DNA from: Agarophyton chilense
Taxonomy: Eukaryota; Rhodophyta; Florideophyceae; Gracilariales; Gracilariaceae
Length of the DNA: 59,562 nucleotides
Assembly (NCBI GenBank): GCA_030374765.1
Contig: JARGXX010000087.1
Coordinates: 1-59,562 of the forward strand
Reading direction: 5' to 3'
Of the stretch, positions 9,934 to 18,534 are shown piece by piece; positions within the stretch are counted from its first letter, which is position 1; every line of letters starts with the position of its first letter. The position numbers and the translations under genes are program-made. The notes below the pieces were generated by a model that saw only the letters and a program-made list of their open reading frames with translations, was not told the DNA's origin and made no database searches.

Positions 9934-10682
9934 TCACAAGTTGCAGAGAAAGGAAGCGAGCGGCGCAGGAAAAATTTGGTACTGTGGCAGACCGGGAGGC
10001 GCGGTCCAAAGGTATTTCGATCGCAGGTCCGTGTTCGGTAGTGAGCGAACTAGGCGACTGAACTTGGCGATGAGATGGTGCGGCACTTCAATGTCGGTGC
10101 TGTTCTGTAAAACGGTTTTGATAAAGTGAACGACAGCATTGTGTTTTGCGTGAGCGTAACACACTGCGTCTTTCTCGCACCCCAAAAAGCGTCTGTGACC
10201 TGGGAGCTCCATGCACGCCAAAGCGGTGGAACCCGTTCCGGCAAATAAATCCACCACCATGTCGCCAGGCTGAGAATAGCGGCTTATGAGTTCCTTGAGT
10301 AGAGCACGACTCTTCTGCTCCGGGCGTACTTTTTCAGTGACGGCGTTGTGATTGTTGGTGACAGAATGCAGGCGATTCCAACGCAGGGTCTCGCCAGCGG
10401 CTAGTCCCGGCACGTTATCAATCACGTTCTTGTAAGCCGGGTAGCGAGAAGGAACGTAGTTGTAGTTGACGAGGTTTACGCGAGCCAGGTTTTCATCGTG
10501 AGTGAGCCCCGTTTTGATGCCGTGAATGGCGTACTCGGTGATGGGCAACGGCGACGTTCGCAGCCCGCGGTGGCTCCCAGTAGGATGGGAGGCGGCGCGG
10601 ACGAAAACCAACGGCACAGGGTCCACCTTGAACAGCGCAGTATGGGACTCGGAAATGCTCTTGAAGCACGACAACCACGGCC
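9934..10682 (-). pseudogene. N4/N6-type DNA methyltransferase, 5'-truncated
   Basis: The frame is open across the boundary with repeat R copy 3 at 10682, so the true start is missing. From a TTG at 10674, residues 114-166 carry TEKVRPEQKSRALLKELI, the SAM-binding FxGxG motif VVDLFAGTGSTALACME (140-156) and the acidic step LGCEKD. This is the C-terminal half of the permuted (beta-type) N6_N4 methyltransferase fold. In that order the catalytic D/NPPY motif lies N-terminal, that is, in the part lost to the right. A downstream segment to ~246 (PNTDLRSKYLWTAPP) ends in TGA at 9934, after which the same frame continues into a SET domain. Activity is unlikely in this truncated copy. Confidence 0.75.
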
Positions 10683-11589
10683 TATATATATTACAGGTTG
10701 TAAGTGTGGGCTGGCGCTTGGTAAAACGCAGTTGTCAGTAGCGCTTGGTAATTACATACACCAAGCGCCACGCGCTGCATTCGACGTATGTGCGATTTTG
10801 ACCCCCTGGATGGAAAACGTTGTGCTGGAGAGCGCGTATGACACATTGGCACGCTCAAAAAATCGTGGCTAATTGCGCTCAGGCGCTTCGTTCGGGTAAC
10901 GTAGCGCGCGAATTGCCAGATGTTGGCGCGCAGCACCCATTTTCGCAATATTTGCATTTGAAAAAATCATAAATTTTAGGCGCGCTGGGCTTTCTGCCAA
11001 ATCCTGCGTTTGCACATGTTTTATTGTAACATTTTTGCTGCACAACGTGGAGGCGTGCGTCGAGTGTGGCACTCAAAGGCGCTTGGTTTCAGCCACATCT
11101 CCGCTGCACAGTCGAGCTGTGTTGTAAGCTGGATAATGTGCGAAATTTTTATCAAAAGAAAGGGTTGTGTTATGCGTTTGCGCTTGGTTCTGTGGCTATT
11201 TCGTGGAGGCAGATGGCACATTGTCAGGCGTTTTGTATGTGCGTTTTTGGGGTCGTGTACGCGGCTGAAAAAGGTGCGTTTGCGCTTGGTTCTAGGATGG
11301 TTTTCATATCCGGCAACACTGGGGGTCGATATTCGATGGTATTGCCAAGTTCAATGTAGGTTGAGTGTGGTGAGTAGTAGGTCACGCGAGTGCTGGCGCC
11401 ACACTCTCAGCTAAAGAAGACGCGTGCAGTGCGTTTAGTGAGGTAGGGATGACGTATGCTTAACGATGACAGGTAGATTCTTATGACGTTAAGGTTTGTC
11501 CAACAGTGGCATCGCCACTAAGTAGCTATCGGTCAGGGCCTACGGGAGTTTACGTTTTCGTAGAGGAAAGCATTGTGTACGGGCTTTTA
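10683..11589 (+). repeat. Subtelomeric repeat R, copy 3 (core)
   Basis: It is almost identical to copy 2 from TATATATATTACAG onward. It cuts the methyltransferase gene at its left edge and passes at its right into telomere repeats, first with two of the GGAGAGGAAAACATTGTG-type modules (to ~11780) and then pure. The GCGCTTGGT motifs and the inverted repeat (about 10742-10769) are kept. No coding content is supported. Confidence 0.85.
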
Positions 11590-13359
11590 CAGGTTTCAGG
11601 GGTTTAGGGGTTTAGGGGTTTAGGGGTTTAGGGGTTTTAGGAGAAGCTTTACCTTTATGGGATTTTGAAGTTACGGAGAGGAAAACATTGTGTAGGGGTT
11701 TTAGGGGTTTTAGAGGTTCAGGGGTTCAGGGGTTCAGGGGGTTTAGGGGAAACTTTACCTTTATGGGATTTTTTATTTAGGGGTTTTTAGGGGTTTAGGG
11801 GGTTTTAGGGGTTTAGGGCGTTTAGGGGTTTTAGGGGTTTTAGGGGTTTTAGGGGTTTAGGGGTTTAGGGGTTTAGGGGTTTAGGGGTTTAGGGGTTTTA
11901 GGGCGGGGTTTTAGGGGTTTTTAGGGGTTTAGGGGTTTAGGGGTTTAGGGGTTTAGGGGTTTTAGGGGTTTTAGGGGTTTAGGGGTTTAGGGGTTTTAGG
12001 GGTTTTAGGGGTTTAGGGGTTTTAGGGGTTTAGGGGTTTAGGGGTTTAGGGGTTTAGGGGTTTAGGGGTTTAGGGGTTTAGGGGTTTTAGGGGTTTTAGG
12101 GGTTTAGGGGTTTTAGGGGTTTAGGGGTTTAGGGGTTTTAGGGGTTTTAGGGGTTTTAGGGGTTTAGGGGTTTAGGGGTTTAGGGGTTTATAGGGCGTTT
12201 TAGGGGTTTAGGGGTTTTAGGGGTTTAGGGGTTTTAGGGGTTTAGGGGTTTAGGGGTTTAGGGGTTTAGGGGTTTAGGGGTTTTAGGGGTTTAGGGGTTT
12301 TAGGGGTTTAGGGGTTTTAGGGGTTTTAGGGGTTTAGGGGTTTAGGGGTTTTAGGGGTTTAGGGGTTTTAGGGGTTTAGGGCGTTTAGGGGTTTAGGGGT
12401 TTTAGGGGTTTAGGGGTTTTAGGGGTTTAGGGCGCCGGGGGTTTAGGGCGGGGGGGGGGGGGGGGGGGGGGGGGGGTTTTAGGGGTTTAGGGGGTTTTAG
12501 GGGTTTAGGGGTTTTAGGGGTTTAGGGGTTTAGGGCGTTTAGGGGTTTTAGGGGTTTAGGGGTTTTAGGGGTTTAGGGGTTTTAGGGGTTTAGGGGTTTA
12601 GGGGTTTAGGGGTTTTAGGGGTTTTAGGGGTTTAGGGCGTTTAGGGCGTTTTAGGGGTTTTAGGGGTTTAGGGGTTTTAGGGGTTTAGGGGTTTAGGGGT
12701 TTTAGGGGTTTAGGGGTTTAGGGGTTTAGGGGTTTAGGGGTTTAGGGGTTTAGGGGTTTAGGGGTTTAGGGGTTTAGGGGTTTTAGGGGTTTAGGGGTTT
12801 AGGGGTTTAGGGGTTTTAGGGGTTTTAGGGGTTTTAGGGGTTTAGGGGTTTAGGGGTTTTAGGGGTTTAGGGGTTTTAGGGGTTTTAGGGGTTTAGGGGT
12901 TTAGGGGTTTAGGGGTTTAAGGGGTTTAGGGGGTTTAGGGGTTTTAGGGGTTTTAGGGGTTTAGGGGTTTTTAGGGGTTTAGGGGTTTAGGGGTTTTAGG
13001 GGTTTAGGGGTTTAGGGCTTTAGGGGTTTAGGGTTTAGGGGTTTAGGGGTTTAGGGGTTTAGGGGTTTTAGGGCTTAGGGGTTTAGGGGTTTAGGGGTTT
13101 AGGGGTTTTAGGGGGTTTAGGGGTTTTAGGGGTTTTAGGGGTTTAGGGGTTTAGGGGTTTTAGGGGTTTTAGGGGTTTTAGGGGTTTTAGGGGTTTTAGG
13201 GGTTTAGGGGTTTAGGGGTTTTAGGGGTTTAGGGGTTTAGGGGTTTAGGGGTTTAGGGGTTTAGGGGTTTAGGGGTTTTAGGGGTTTTAGGGGTTTTAGG
13301 GGTTTTAGGGGTTTAGGGGTTTAGGGGTTTAGGGGGTTTAGGGGTTTAGGGGTTTAGGG
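11590..13359 (+). repeat. Interstitial telomeric block 1
   Basis: About 1.8 kb of GGGGTTTAG/GGGGTTTTAG units, G-strand on plus. Units with three and four T are mixed without obvious order. Occasional GGGCG variants interrupt it, as does a run of 27 G at 12450-12476. The first 190 bp are interleaved with modules from repeat R. It ends in GGGTTTAGGG directly against the 3' end of the first PLE unit. Confidence 0.95.
12450..12476 (+). repeat. G27 homopolymer inside telomeric block
   Basis: An uninterrupted run of 27 G between TTTAGGGC and TTTTAGGGG. It is the only long homopolymer in the window. Confidence 0.95.
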
Positions 13360-13499
13360 ATTGAGTAAGGTGGTTGAAAGTGTGCTGCGTCGCGCAGAAT
13401 GTAAGGGGGGGGAGAGAGAGAGACTGCTTAAGGACTAGGACGCCCTTGAAGCCGGAAGGGGAGGGGGAAAGGGAAAGGGAGGGGAAGCGGGGTGAAGTG

Positions 13500-13550
13500 A
13501 ACGATGTGGCAGAGCGCTTTCGTCTTTATGACTCCTCAGTGCCTTATGTT
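13500..13550 (-). ncRNA. Type I hammerhead ribozyme, unit 1
   Basis: The minus strand shows the full conserved core: CTGAGGA (13539-13533), stem II GTC-ATAAA-GAC (13532-13522) and GAAA (13521-13518), then a stem III consisting only of the palindrome GCGC (13517-13514), and UC, with predicted cleavage between 13512 and 13511. Stem I is GGCA (13543-13540) with TGCC (13511-13508), continued past an internal loop by AAC/GTT (13550-13548 with 13502-13500). PLEs are known to carry minimal type I hammerheads. A loopless self-complementary stem III can only form between two molecules, so activity is expected to be as a dimer. Confidence 0.85.
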
Positions 13551-13573
13551 GGGATGAGAAGGTTGGAAGAGAG

Positions 13574-13612
13574 GTGGAGAGCTCTCCACGGCTTCTTACA
13601 TAGCCTCCTATG
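13574..13612 (-). other. Palindrome and hairpin in PLE 3' region
   Basis: GTGGAGAGCTCTCCAC (13574-13589) is a perfect 16-bp palindrome. It is followed by a 5-bp hairpin CATAG-CCTC-CTATG (13599-13612). Both lie between the RT stop and the hammerhead and recur in each unit. They may act as an RT-binding or 3'-processing structure; no function can be shown. Confidence 0.6.
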
Positions 13613-13686
13613 GCCCAAGCACTGCTCTACTTATGTTGCTCCCTATCTAATGAAACGAACATTACTAACTTAACTAAGCCCAGAGT

Positions 13687-13701
13687 GGGGTTTTTAGCCC
13701 C
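13687..13701 (-). other. Hairpin with telomere-like loop just after RT stop
   Basis: Plus-strand GGGG-TTTTTAG-CCCC. In the element RNA this reads GGGGCTAAAAACCCC, a 4-bp hairpin that contains a near-telomeric C-strand motif 23 nt after the RT stop codon. Confidence 0.5.
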
Positions 13702-13723
13702 GTTCTTGGACAGTTGGTCATTT

Positions 13724-15349
13724 CTAATTGGTTCCATTAGTTTGGTTTTGAGTGCTATTGGCTAAGTCCGAAGACTTTGCTCCTTTCGCAATAGCACTTA
13801 TGACATGGCGAGCTACTCCATTACCTCGTCTGAAGACAAGAGTACGTGGCCATTTCTCTTGGATTCCACTTCGCGGGACTTGAACTTCCATTAGTTCCTT
13901 GAAGCGGCGCCAGAACATCTTAATGCGAGGATGGAATCTGCAGACTACCCATCCTCCCAAGTCTGGAGATGGTTTGACGAACTTCTCAAGATATTTCGCC
14001 CTGTCTTGGTAAGACACATATTCCAAAGCAGCCCGTAGATGCTGTCCTGTGTATCCACGATTCGCTAACATTCGGAATAGGATGCTTACTTTGGCCTCCC
14101 ACGTATGTTTATCGGAAGTGTTACGGAGATATCTTATCATTTCTCCTTTCACGATTCCTGACAAAGTATGCGTGGGATGGTTGGACTTTCCATGGAGATA
14201 TAGGAACTTGGAGATGGGCTTTGTGTATACCCGAATGTCCACAATGTTATGAAACATAAACCTCCTTCCTTTATATATCTCCAAGTCAAGATAGACTGCT
14301 TTTTTGGAGCTGATGTCCCATGTCATAGACAGGTTTGAACAGGTGTTCAATCTATGCATGAGAGCCTCCGCAGTTGCCCTATCTCTGAGTATCACAAGTC
14401 CATCATCAATATAGCGGCGATTGATGATGATCTTGCTTACAAAGTCCAAGAAGATTCCTCGAAACTTAAAGAACAAATAAAGGTTAGCAAATGCTGGAGC
14501 TACCGGTGTTCCAGTTGCTGTACCAATAAGCTGTCGATGTACACCCTGTCCATCTGTTACATAGTTGTTAAACATGATGAACTCCAAAGCACGACACCAG
14601 AAGCCTTTGTTTGCCATGAATATGTGAGGCAATTCATGTAACAGAGTTCTTATGGCGTCTCTGATATCGATGCTGGGGTAACATCGCTCCACGTCATACG
14701 TCAAGAAGACACAGTCTGACGGGAGCTCTATATGTTCCAATTGCCTTACGGTTTGCCAGCTATTAACTGTTATAGCCGGAATCTTTTGCACCTCCTTGTT
14801 GAGAATGGTGCTAAGTTGTCTAGACAACCCCGACGTGATGTACGAGTGTGACGCCGTGATCGGTCTAGACTTCACCGTAGGCTTGTGAATCTTCGGTAGT
14901 ACATAGAAGGGTGCCGGGAACTTGGCGCCTAAAGCGTATTCTAGCGTTTCATCTGTGAATTTCCTCCCCAGATTACATGCCAGCAAGATTGCGTTGAGGT
15001 TACCGAGGAGCCTTCCATGGGGGAATGAGCTTACCTCGGAGAATGCACCCTCACGAATCTCCTTGCGCACAAGGTCGTCGTAGAACTCTCGGCTCATAAG
15101 TGTGAGTCCGAGGTTCTTATCGGCTTGTTTGACGACCCAGTCCTTCGTCTTCATGTACTTAATACCTCGCATCAACGTTCGATGCAAGGCTGGGGGAATG
15201 TCATCCTCAATACGAGTGAGTTCTCTCTCAAACTTCCGTGTCACTCGCATAGCTAGGGGATGAACCATTCTCCCTGTCCCCGTTCCTAGTGCCTTAAAGA
15301 GGGGATCCACTGTATCTTCAAGGCATTCCTTTAATGGAGTTCGAAGCAT
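13724..15349 (-). CDS. PLE reverse transcriptase, unit 1
   Basis: A 541-residue ORF from ATG at 15349. PLE hallmarks in order: ADKNLGLTL (76-84), FYVLPKIHKP (148-157), motif A YDVERCYPSID (218-228), motif B GTATGTPVAPAFANL (276-290), motif C RYIDD (312-316) with both catalytic Asp, YLDLEIYKG (353-361), and the PLE-specific KPISKFLYLHGKSNHP (377-392). After residue 450 there is only a basic tail and no GIY-YIG endonuclease, so this is the endonuclease-deficient class, thought to prime on chromosome 3' ends. The frame is open upstream of the ATG to about 15530 without another Met. The extra ~60 codons end in a PLE-like VKKVLSVGGGF, so translation probably enters by -1 frameshifting from ORF1. 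The ATG may serve as a shorter alternative start. Confidence 0.96.
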   Translation of the reverse strand: MLRTPLKECLEDTVDPLFKALGTGTGRMVHPLAMRVTRKFERELTRIEDDIPPALHRTLMRGIKYMKTKDWVVKQADKNLGLTLMSREFYDDLVRKEIREGAFSEVSSFPHGRLLGNLNAILLACNLGRKFTDETLEYALGAKFPAPFYVLPKIHKPTVKSRPITASHSYITSGLSRQLSTILNKEVQKIPAITVNSWQTVRQLEHIELPSDCVFLTYDVERCYPSIDIRDAIRTLLHELPHIFMANKGFWCRALEFIMFNNYVTDGQGVHRQLIGTATGTPVAPAFANLYLFFKFRGIFLDFVSKIIINRRYIDDGLVILRDRATAEALMHRLNTCSNLSMTWDISSKKAVYLDLEIYKGRRFMFHNIVDIRVYTKPISKFLYLHGKSNHPTHTLSGIVKGEMIRYLRNTSDKHTWEAKVSILFRMLANRGYTGQHLRAALEYVSYQDRAKYLEKFVKPSPDLGGWVVCRFHPRIKMFWRRFKELMEVQVPRSGIQEKWPRTLVFRRGNGVARHVISAIAKGAKSSDLANSTQNQTNGTN

Positions 15350-15474
15350 GAACCCACCACCGACGGAGAGTACCTTTTTAACTTCAAAAGGTACTTCCTC
15401 GTCTTTGATTCCAACCGGTGGGTTATATTTGAACTCGCAGGAGAAGGAACGGGGCTTCCTTGGCCTGGAACGGT

Positions 15475-16362
15475 TTAATTTTGCCTGGCGCCCCGTCCGG
15501 CGGCGCCTGCCTTTCCGTTTTTCGGCTTCGGATTAGGCTTTACACTACTTTTCCCCGCTGCTTTAGCCCTGCCCTTTAGGGGCTTTTGTTTATTAGGGGC
15601 TTTTGGAGCTTTGGGGGGATTATTCTTACGAGAACTCTCCAAAACACTAATTCTATTTCTAAGGGCTGCTAGCTCCTTCCGCGTCTGATCGACCCCTTCT
15701 GGGGCCCCCTCTTCATCAGCCGATTGCGCGGATTTCTTCAGGAGGTCAGCTTTCTTTTTGGTGTTCTTTATGTAGCTACCTAGACCGCTCGCTATTGTGG
15801 CTTGTATCTTCTTATCATTCAGAGAAGATACAAACATTTCCTTGAACCTTTCACAGAGGTTCTTGGTTTGTTCATTGGTGACGTACGAAAGGCAAATGAG
15901 GCCCTCCGTAAGCGCCTCCTCCAAACTTTCGAAAGCTTCTTCGAGTAGTTTCCTTCGAGACTTTTTAAGCTCACGGACTTCGTCCAGTTTGGCTTGAATA
16001 AGAAGTTTCAGAAATTGTTTCGCAAAATTTTCCGAAAGTTGTTTGAACTGCGAGCTGTATTTGTCTATCTGAGCGCTTTGAAGCTGAGGCATACGGGGTA
16101 CCACGATAGATTTCGGTATCGTATCCTCTTCAGCATGCTTCATCAATTGGCTCACATAGACTGTTCTGCGAGCGATCGTCTCATCCACTACTTGAATCTG
16201 TTTACGAAAGGGAGCGCAAACTTTTATTAAGAGTGGTTTCGTGAAGTCGAAGAGCATTTCGTCCGTACACTCCGGCTTATCGCCTAGGAGAGTTTCCTGG
16301 ACTGGCTCGATTTCATCGACCTCTTCCTCTTGTGCACGTCTGACGATTGCACGACGAGGCAT
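15475..16362 (-). CDS. PLE ORF1: coiled-coil, basic (Gag-like) protein, unit 1
   Basis: A 295-residue protein from ATG at 16362. The acidic N-terminus (~11-35) leads into a largely helical middle rich in Lys, Glu and Leu (~95-215). A short coiled-coil-like stretch (RKELAALRNRISVLESS) precedes a strongly basic Lys/Pro/Ala/Gly tail (~247-295). No catalytic motif or known domain was recognised. Position and composition suggest an RNA-binding, self-associating Gag-like ORF1 as in other retroelements; that is inference. Its last ~55 nt overlap the upstream extension of the RT frame, and a -1 frameshift signal sits in the overlap. Start choice: first ATG in the frame, 46 nt after the telomere-like junction. 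Confidence 0.85.
   Translation of the reverse strand: MPRRAIVRRAQEEEVDEIEPVQETLLGDKPECTDEMLFDFTKPLLIKVCAPFRKQIQVVDETIARRTVYVSQLMKHAEEDTIPKSIVVPRMPQLQSAQIDKYSSQFKQLSENFAKQFLKLLIQAKLDEVRELKKSRRKLLEEAFESLEEALTEGLICLSYVTNEQTKNLCERFKEMFVSSLNDKKIQATIASGLGSYIKNTKKKADLLKKSAQSADEEGAPEGVDQTRKELAALRNRISVLESSRKNNPPKAPKAPNKQKPLKGRAKAAGKSSVKPNPKPKNGKAGAAGRGARQN
15487..15523 (-). promoter_or_regulatory. Candidate -1 ribosomal frameshift signal (ORF1 to RT), unit 1
   Basis: On the minus strand a slippery-like G AAA AAC (15523-15517, codons AAA AAC in ORF1 frame) is followed after nine nt by a strong hairpin GGCGCC ... GGCGCC (15507-15502 with 15492-15487), extendable by CC/GG inside the loop. The -1 frame is blocked by a TAA just upstream (~15533) and open from here through the whole RT. 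The heptamer is one base off the canonical A AAA AAC. The same signal recurs at +3060 steps in all ten full units. Confidence 0.6.
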
Positions 16363-16382
16363 TGCGAAAGAGATTTGTGATC

Positions 16383-16453
16383 GGCGACGGCACCTACTCC
16401 GCGTACAGGGGTTTTAGGGATTGAGTAAGGTGGTTGAAAGTGTGCTGCGTCGC
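16383..16453 (-). other. PLE junction module with telomere-complementary loop (first of ten)
   Basis: It spans the joint between adjacent units. GCGACG+GCA (16384-16392) pairs with TGC+CGTCGC (16443-16453) as 9 bp with a two-base bulge. Directly inside, CCTACTC (16393-16399) pairs with GAGTA-A-GG (16423-16430). The 23-nt apical loop holds GGGGTTTTAGGG (16408-16419), read as CCCUAAAACCCC in the element RNA. Further copies start at 19443, 22503, 25563, 28623, 31683, 34743, 37803, 40863 and 43923. The 349-bp satellite carries a related module. Confidence 0.75.
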
Positions 16454-16559
16454 GCAGAATGTAAGGGGGGGGAGAGAGAGAGACTGCTTAAGGACTAGGA
16501 CGCCCTTGAAGCCGGAAGGGGAGGGGGAAAGGGAAAGGGAGGGGAAGCGGGGTGAAGTG

Positions 16560-16610
16560 AACGATGTGGCAGAGCGCTTTCGTCTTTATGACTCCTCAGT
16601 GCCTTATGTT
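16560..16610 (-). ncRNA. Hammerhead ribozyme, unit 2
   Basis: Same sequence as unit 1. Predicted cleavage is between 16572 and 16571. Together with the unit 1 site it would release a 3060-nt RNA containing leader, ORF1, RT and 3' region. Confidence 0.85.
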
Positions 16611-16783
16611 GGGATGAGAAGGTTGGAAGAGAGGTGGAGAGCTCTCCACGGCTTCTTACATAGCCTCCTATGGCCCAAGCACTGCTCTACTTATGTTGCT
16701 CCCTATCTAATGAAACGAACATTACTAACTTAACTAAGCCCAGAGTGGGGTTTTTAGCCCCGTTCTTGGACAGTTGGTCATTT

Positions 16784-18409
16784 CTAATTGGTTCCATTAG
16801 TTTGGTTTTGAGTGCTATTGGCTAAGTCCGAAGACTTTGCTCCTTTCGCAATAGCACTTATGACATGGCGAGCTACTCCATTACCTCGTCTGAAGACAAG
16901 AGTACGTGGCCATTTCTCTTGGATTCCACTTCGCGGGACTTGAACTTCCATTAGTTCCTTGAAGCGGCGCCAGAACATCTTAATGCGAGGATGGAATCTG
17001 CAGACTACCCATCCTCCCAAGTCTGGAGATGGTTTGACGAACTTCTCAAGATATTTCGCCCTGTCTTGGTAAGACACATATTCCAAAGCAGCCCGTAGAT
17101 GCTGTCCTGTGTATCCACGATTCGCTAACATTCGGAATAGGATGCTTACTTTGGCCTCCCACGTATGTTTATCGGAAGTGTTACGGAGATATCTTATCAT
17201 TTCTCCTTTCACGATTCCTGACAAAGTATGCGTGGGATGGTTGGACTTTCCATGGAGATATAGGAACTTGGAGATGGGCTTTGTGTATACCCGAATGTCC
17301 ACAATGTTATGAAACATAAACCTCCTTCCTTTATATATCTCCAAGTCAAGATAGACTGCTTTTTTGGAGCTGATGTCCCATGTCATAGACAGGTTTGAAC
17401 AGGTGTTCAATCTATGCATGAGAGCCTCCGCAGTTGCCCTATCTCTGAGTATCACAAGTCCATCATCAATATAGCGGCGATTGATGATGATCTTGCTTAC
17501 AAAGTCCAAGAAGATTCCTCGAAACTTAAAGAACAAATAAAGGTTAGCAAATGCTGGAGCTACCGGTGTTCCAGTTGCTGTACCAATAAGCTGTCGATGT
17601 ACACCCTGTCCATCTGTTACATAGTTGTTAAACATGATGAACTCCAAAGCACGACACCAGAAGCCTTTGTTTGCCATGAATATGTGAGGCAATTCATGTA
17701 ACAGAGTTCTTATGGCGTCTCTGATATCGATGCTGGGGTAACATCGCTCCACGTCATACGTCAAGAAGACACAGTCTGACGGGAGCTCTATATGTTCCAA
17801 TTGCCTTACGGTTTGCCAGCTATTAACTGTTATAGCCGGAATCTTTTGCACCTCCTTGTTGAGAATGGTGCTAAGTTGTCTAGACAACCCCGACGTGATG
17901 TACGAGTGTGACGCCGTGATCGGTCTAGACTTCACCGTAGGCTTGTGAATCTTCGGTAGTACATAGAAGGGTGCCGGGAACTTGGCGCCTAAAGCGTATT
18001 CTAGCGTTTCATCTGTGAATTTCCTCCCCAGATTACATGCCAGCAAGATTGCGTTGAGGTTACCGAGGAGCCTTCCATGGGGGAATGAGCTTACCTCGGA
18101 GAATGCACCCTCACGAATCTCCTTGCGCACAAGGTCGTCGTAGAACTCTCGGCTCATAAGTGTGAGTCCGAGGTTCTTATCGGCTTGTTTGACGACCCAG
18201 TCCTTCGTCTTCATGTACTTAATACCTCGCATCAACGTTCGATGCAAGGCTGGGGGAATGTCATCCTCAATACGAGTGAGTTCTCTCTCAAACTTCCGTG
18301 TCACTCGCATAGCTAGGGGATGAACCATTCTCCCTGTCCCCGTTCCTAGTGCCTTAAAGAGGGGATCCACTGTATCTTCAAGGCATTCCTTTAATGGAGT
18401 TCGAAGCAT
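16784..18409 (-). CDS. PLE reverse transcriptase, unit 2
   Basis: 541 residues, identical to unit 1; the RYIDD catalytic motif is intact. Confidence 0.96.
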   Translation of the reverse strand: MLRTPLKECLEDTVDPLFKALGTGTGRMVHPLAMRVTRKFERELTRIEDDIPPALHRTLMRGIKYMKTKDWVVKQADKNLGLTLMSREFYDDLVRKEIREGAFSEVSSFPHGRLLGNLNAILLACNLGRKFTDETLEYALGAKFPAPFYVLPKIHKPTVKSRPITASHSYITSGLSRQLSTILNKEVQKIPAITVNSWQTVRQLEHIELPSDCVFLTYDVERCYPSIDIRDAIRTLLHELPHIFMANKGFWCRALEFIMFNNYVTDGQGVHRQLIGTATGTPVAPAFANLYLFFKFRGIFLDFVSKIIINRRYIDDGLVILRDRATAEALMHRLNTCSNLSMTWDISSKKAVYLDLEIYKGRRFMFHNIVDIRVYTKPISKFLYLHGKSNHPTHTLSGIVKGEMIRYLRNTSDKHTWEAKVSILFRMLANRGYTGQHLRAALEYVSYQDRAKYLEKFVKPSPDLGGWVVCRFHPRIKMFWRRFKELMEVQVPRSGIQEKWPRTLVFRRGNGVARHVISAIAKGAKSSDLANSTQNQTNGTN

Positions 18410-18534
18410 GAACCCACCACCGACGGAGAGTACCTTTTTAACTTCAAAAGGTACTTCCTCGTCTTTGATTCCAACCGGTGGGTTATATTTGAACTCGCAG
18501 GAGAAGGAACGGGGCTTCCTTGGCCTGGAACGGT

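Larger units (their letters stand above)
13360..16419 (-). mobile_element. PLE unit 1 (reference unit)
   Basis: In transcript order: a 5' leader of only ~45 nt (16407-16363), ORF1 (16362-15475), RT ORF (15349-13724, open without Met up to ~15530), then a ~364-nt 3' region with a hairpin near the stop, a 16-bp palindrome and a hammerhead ribozyme. With so short a leader, the promoter probably lies in the 3' region of the next outer unit, as in the Drosophila telomeric element HeT-A; this is inference. Units 2-10 have the same layout at +3060 steps. Confidence 0.9.

Noticed and set aside
13374..13673. 99-residue plus-strand ORF recurring in every PLE unit
   Set aside because: It overlaps the hammerhead and palindrome on the opposite strand, is low-complexity (Glu/Arg/Gly), and its identity between copies only reflects identity of the units.
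14049..14641. Plus-strand ORFs of 67 and 95 residues inside the RT gene (and equivalents in other units)
   Set aside because: They lie antisense to strongly supported RT motifs and have no family resemblance.
13360..16419. LTR retrotransposon or LINE
   Set aside because: The RT has PLE-specific sequence blocks, with no integrase, protease, RNase H or AP endonuclease, and no LTRs beyond the tandem repetition.
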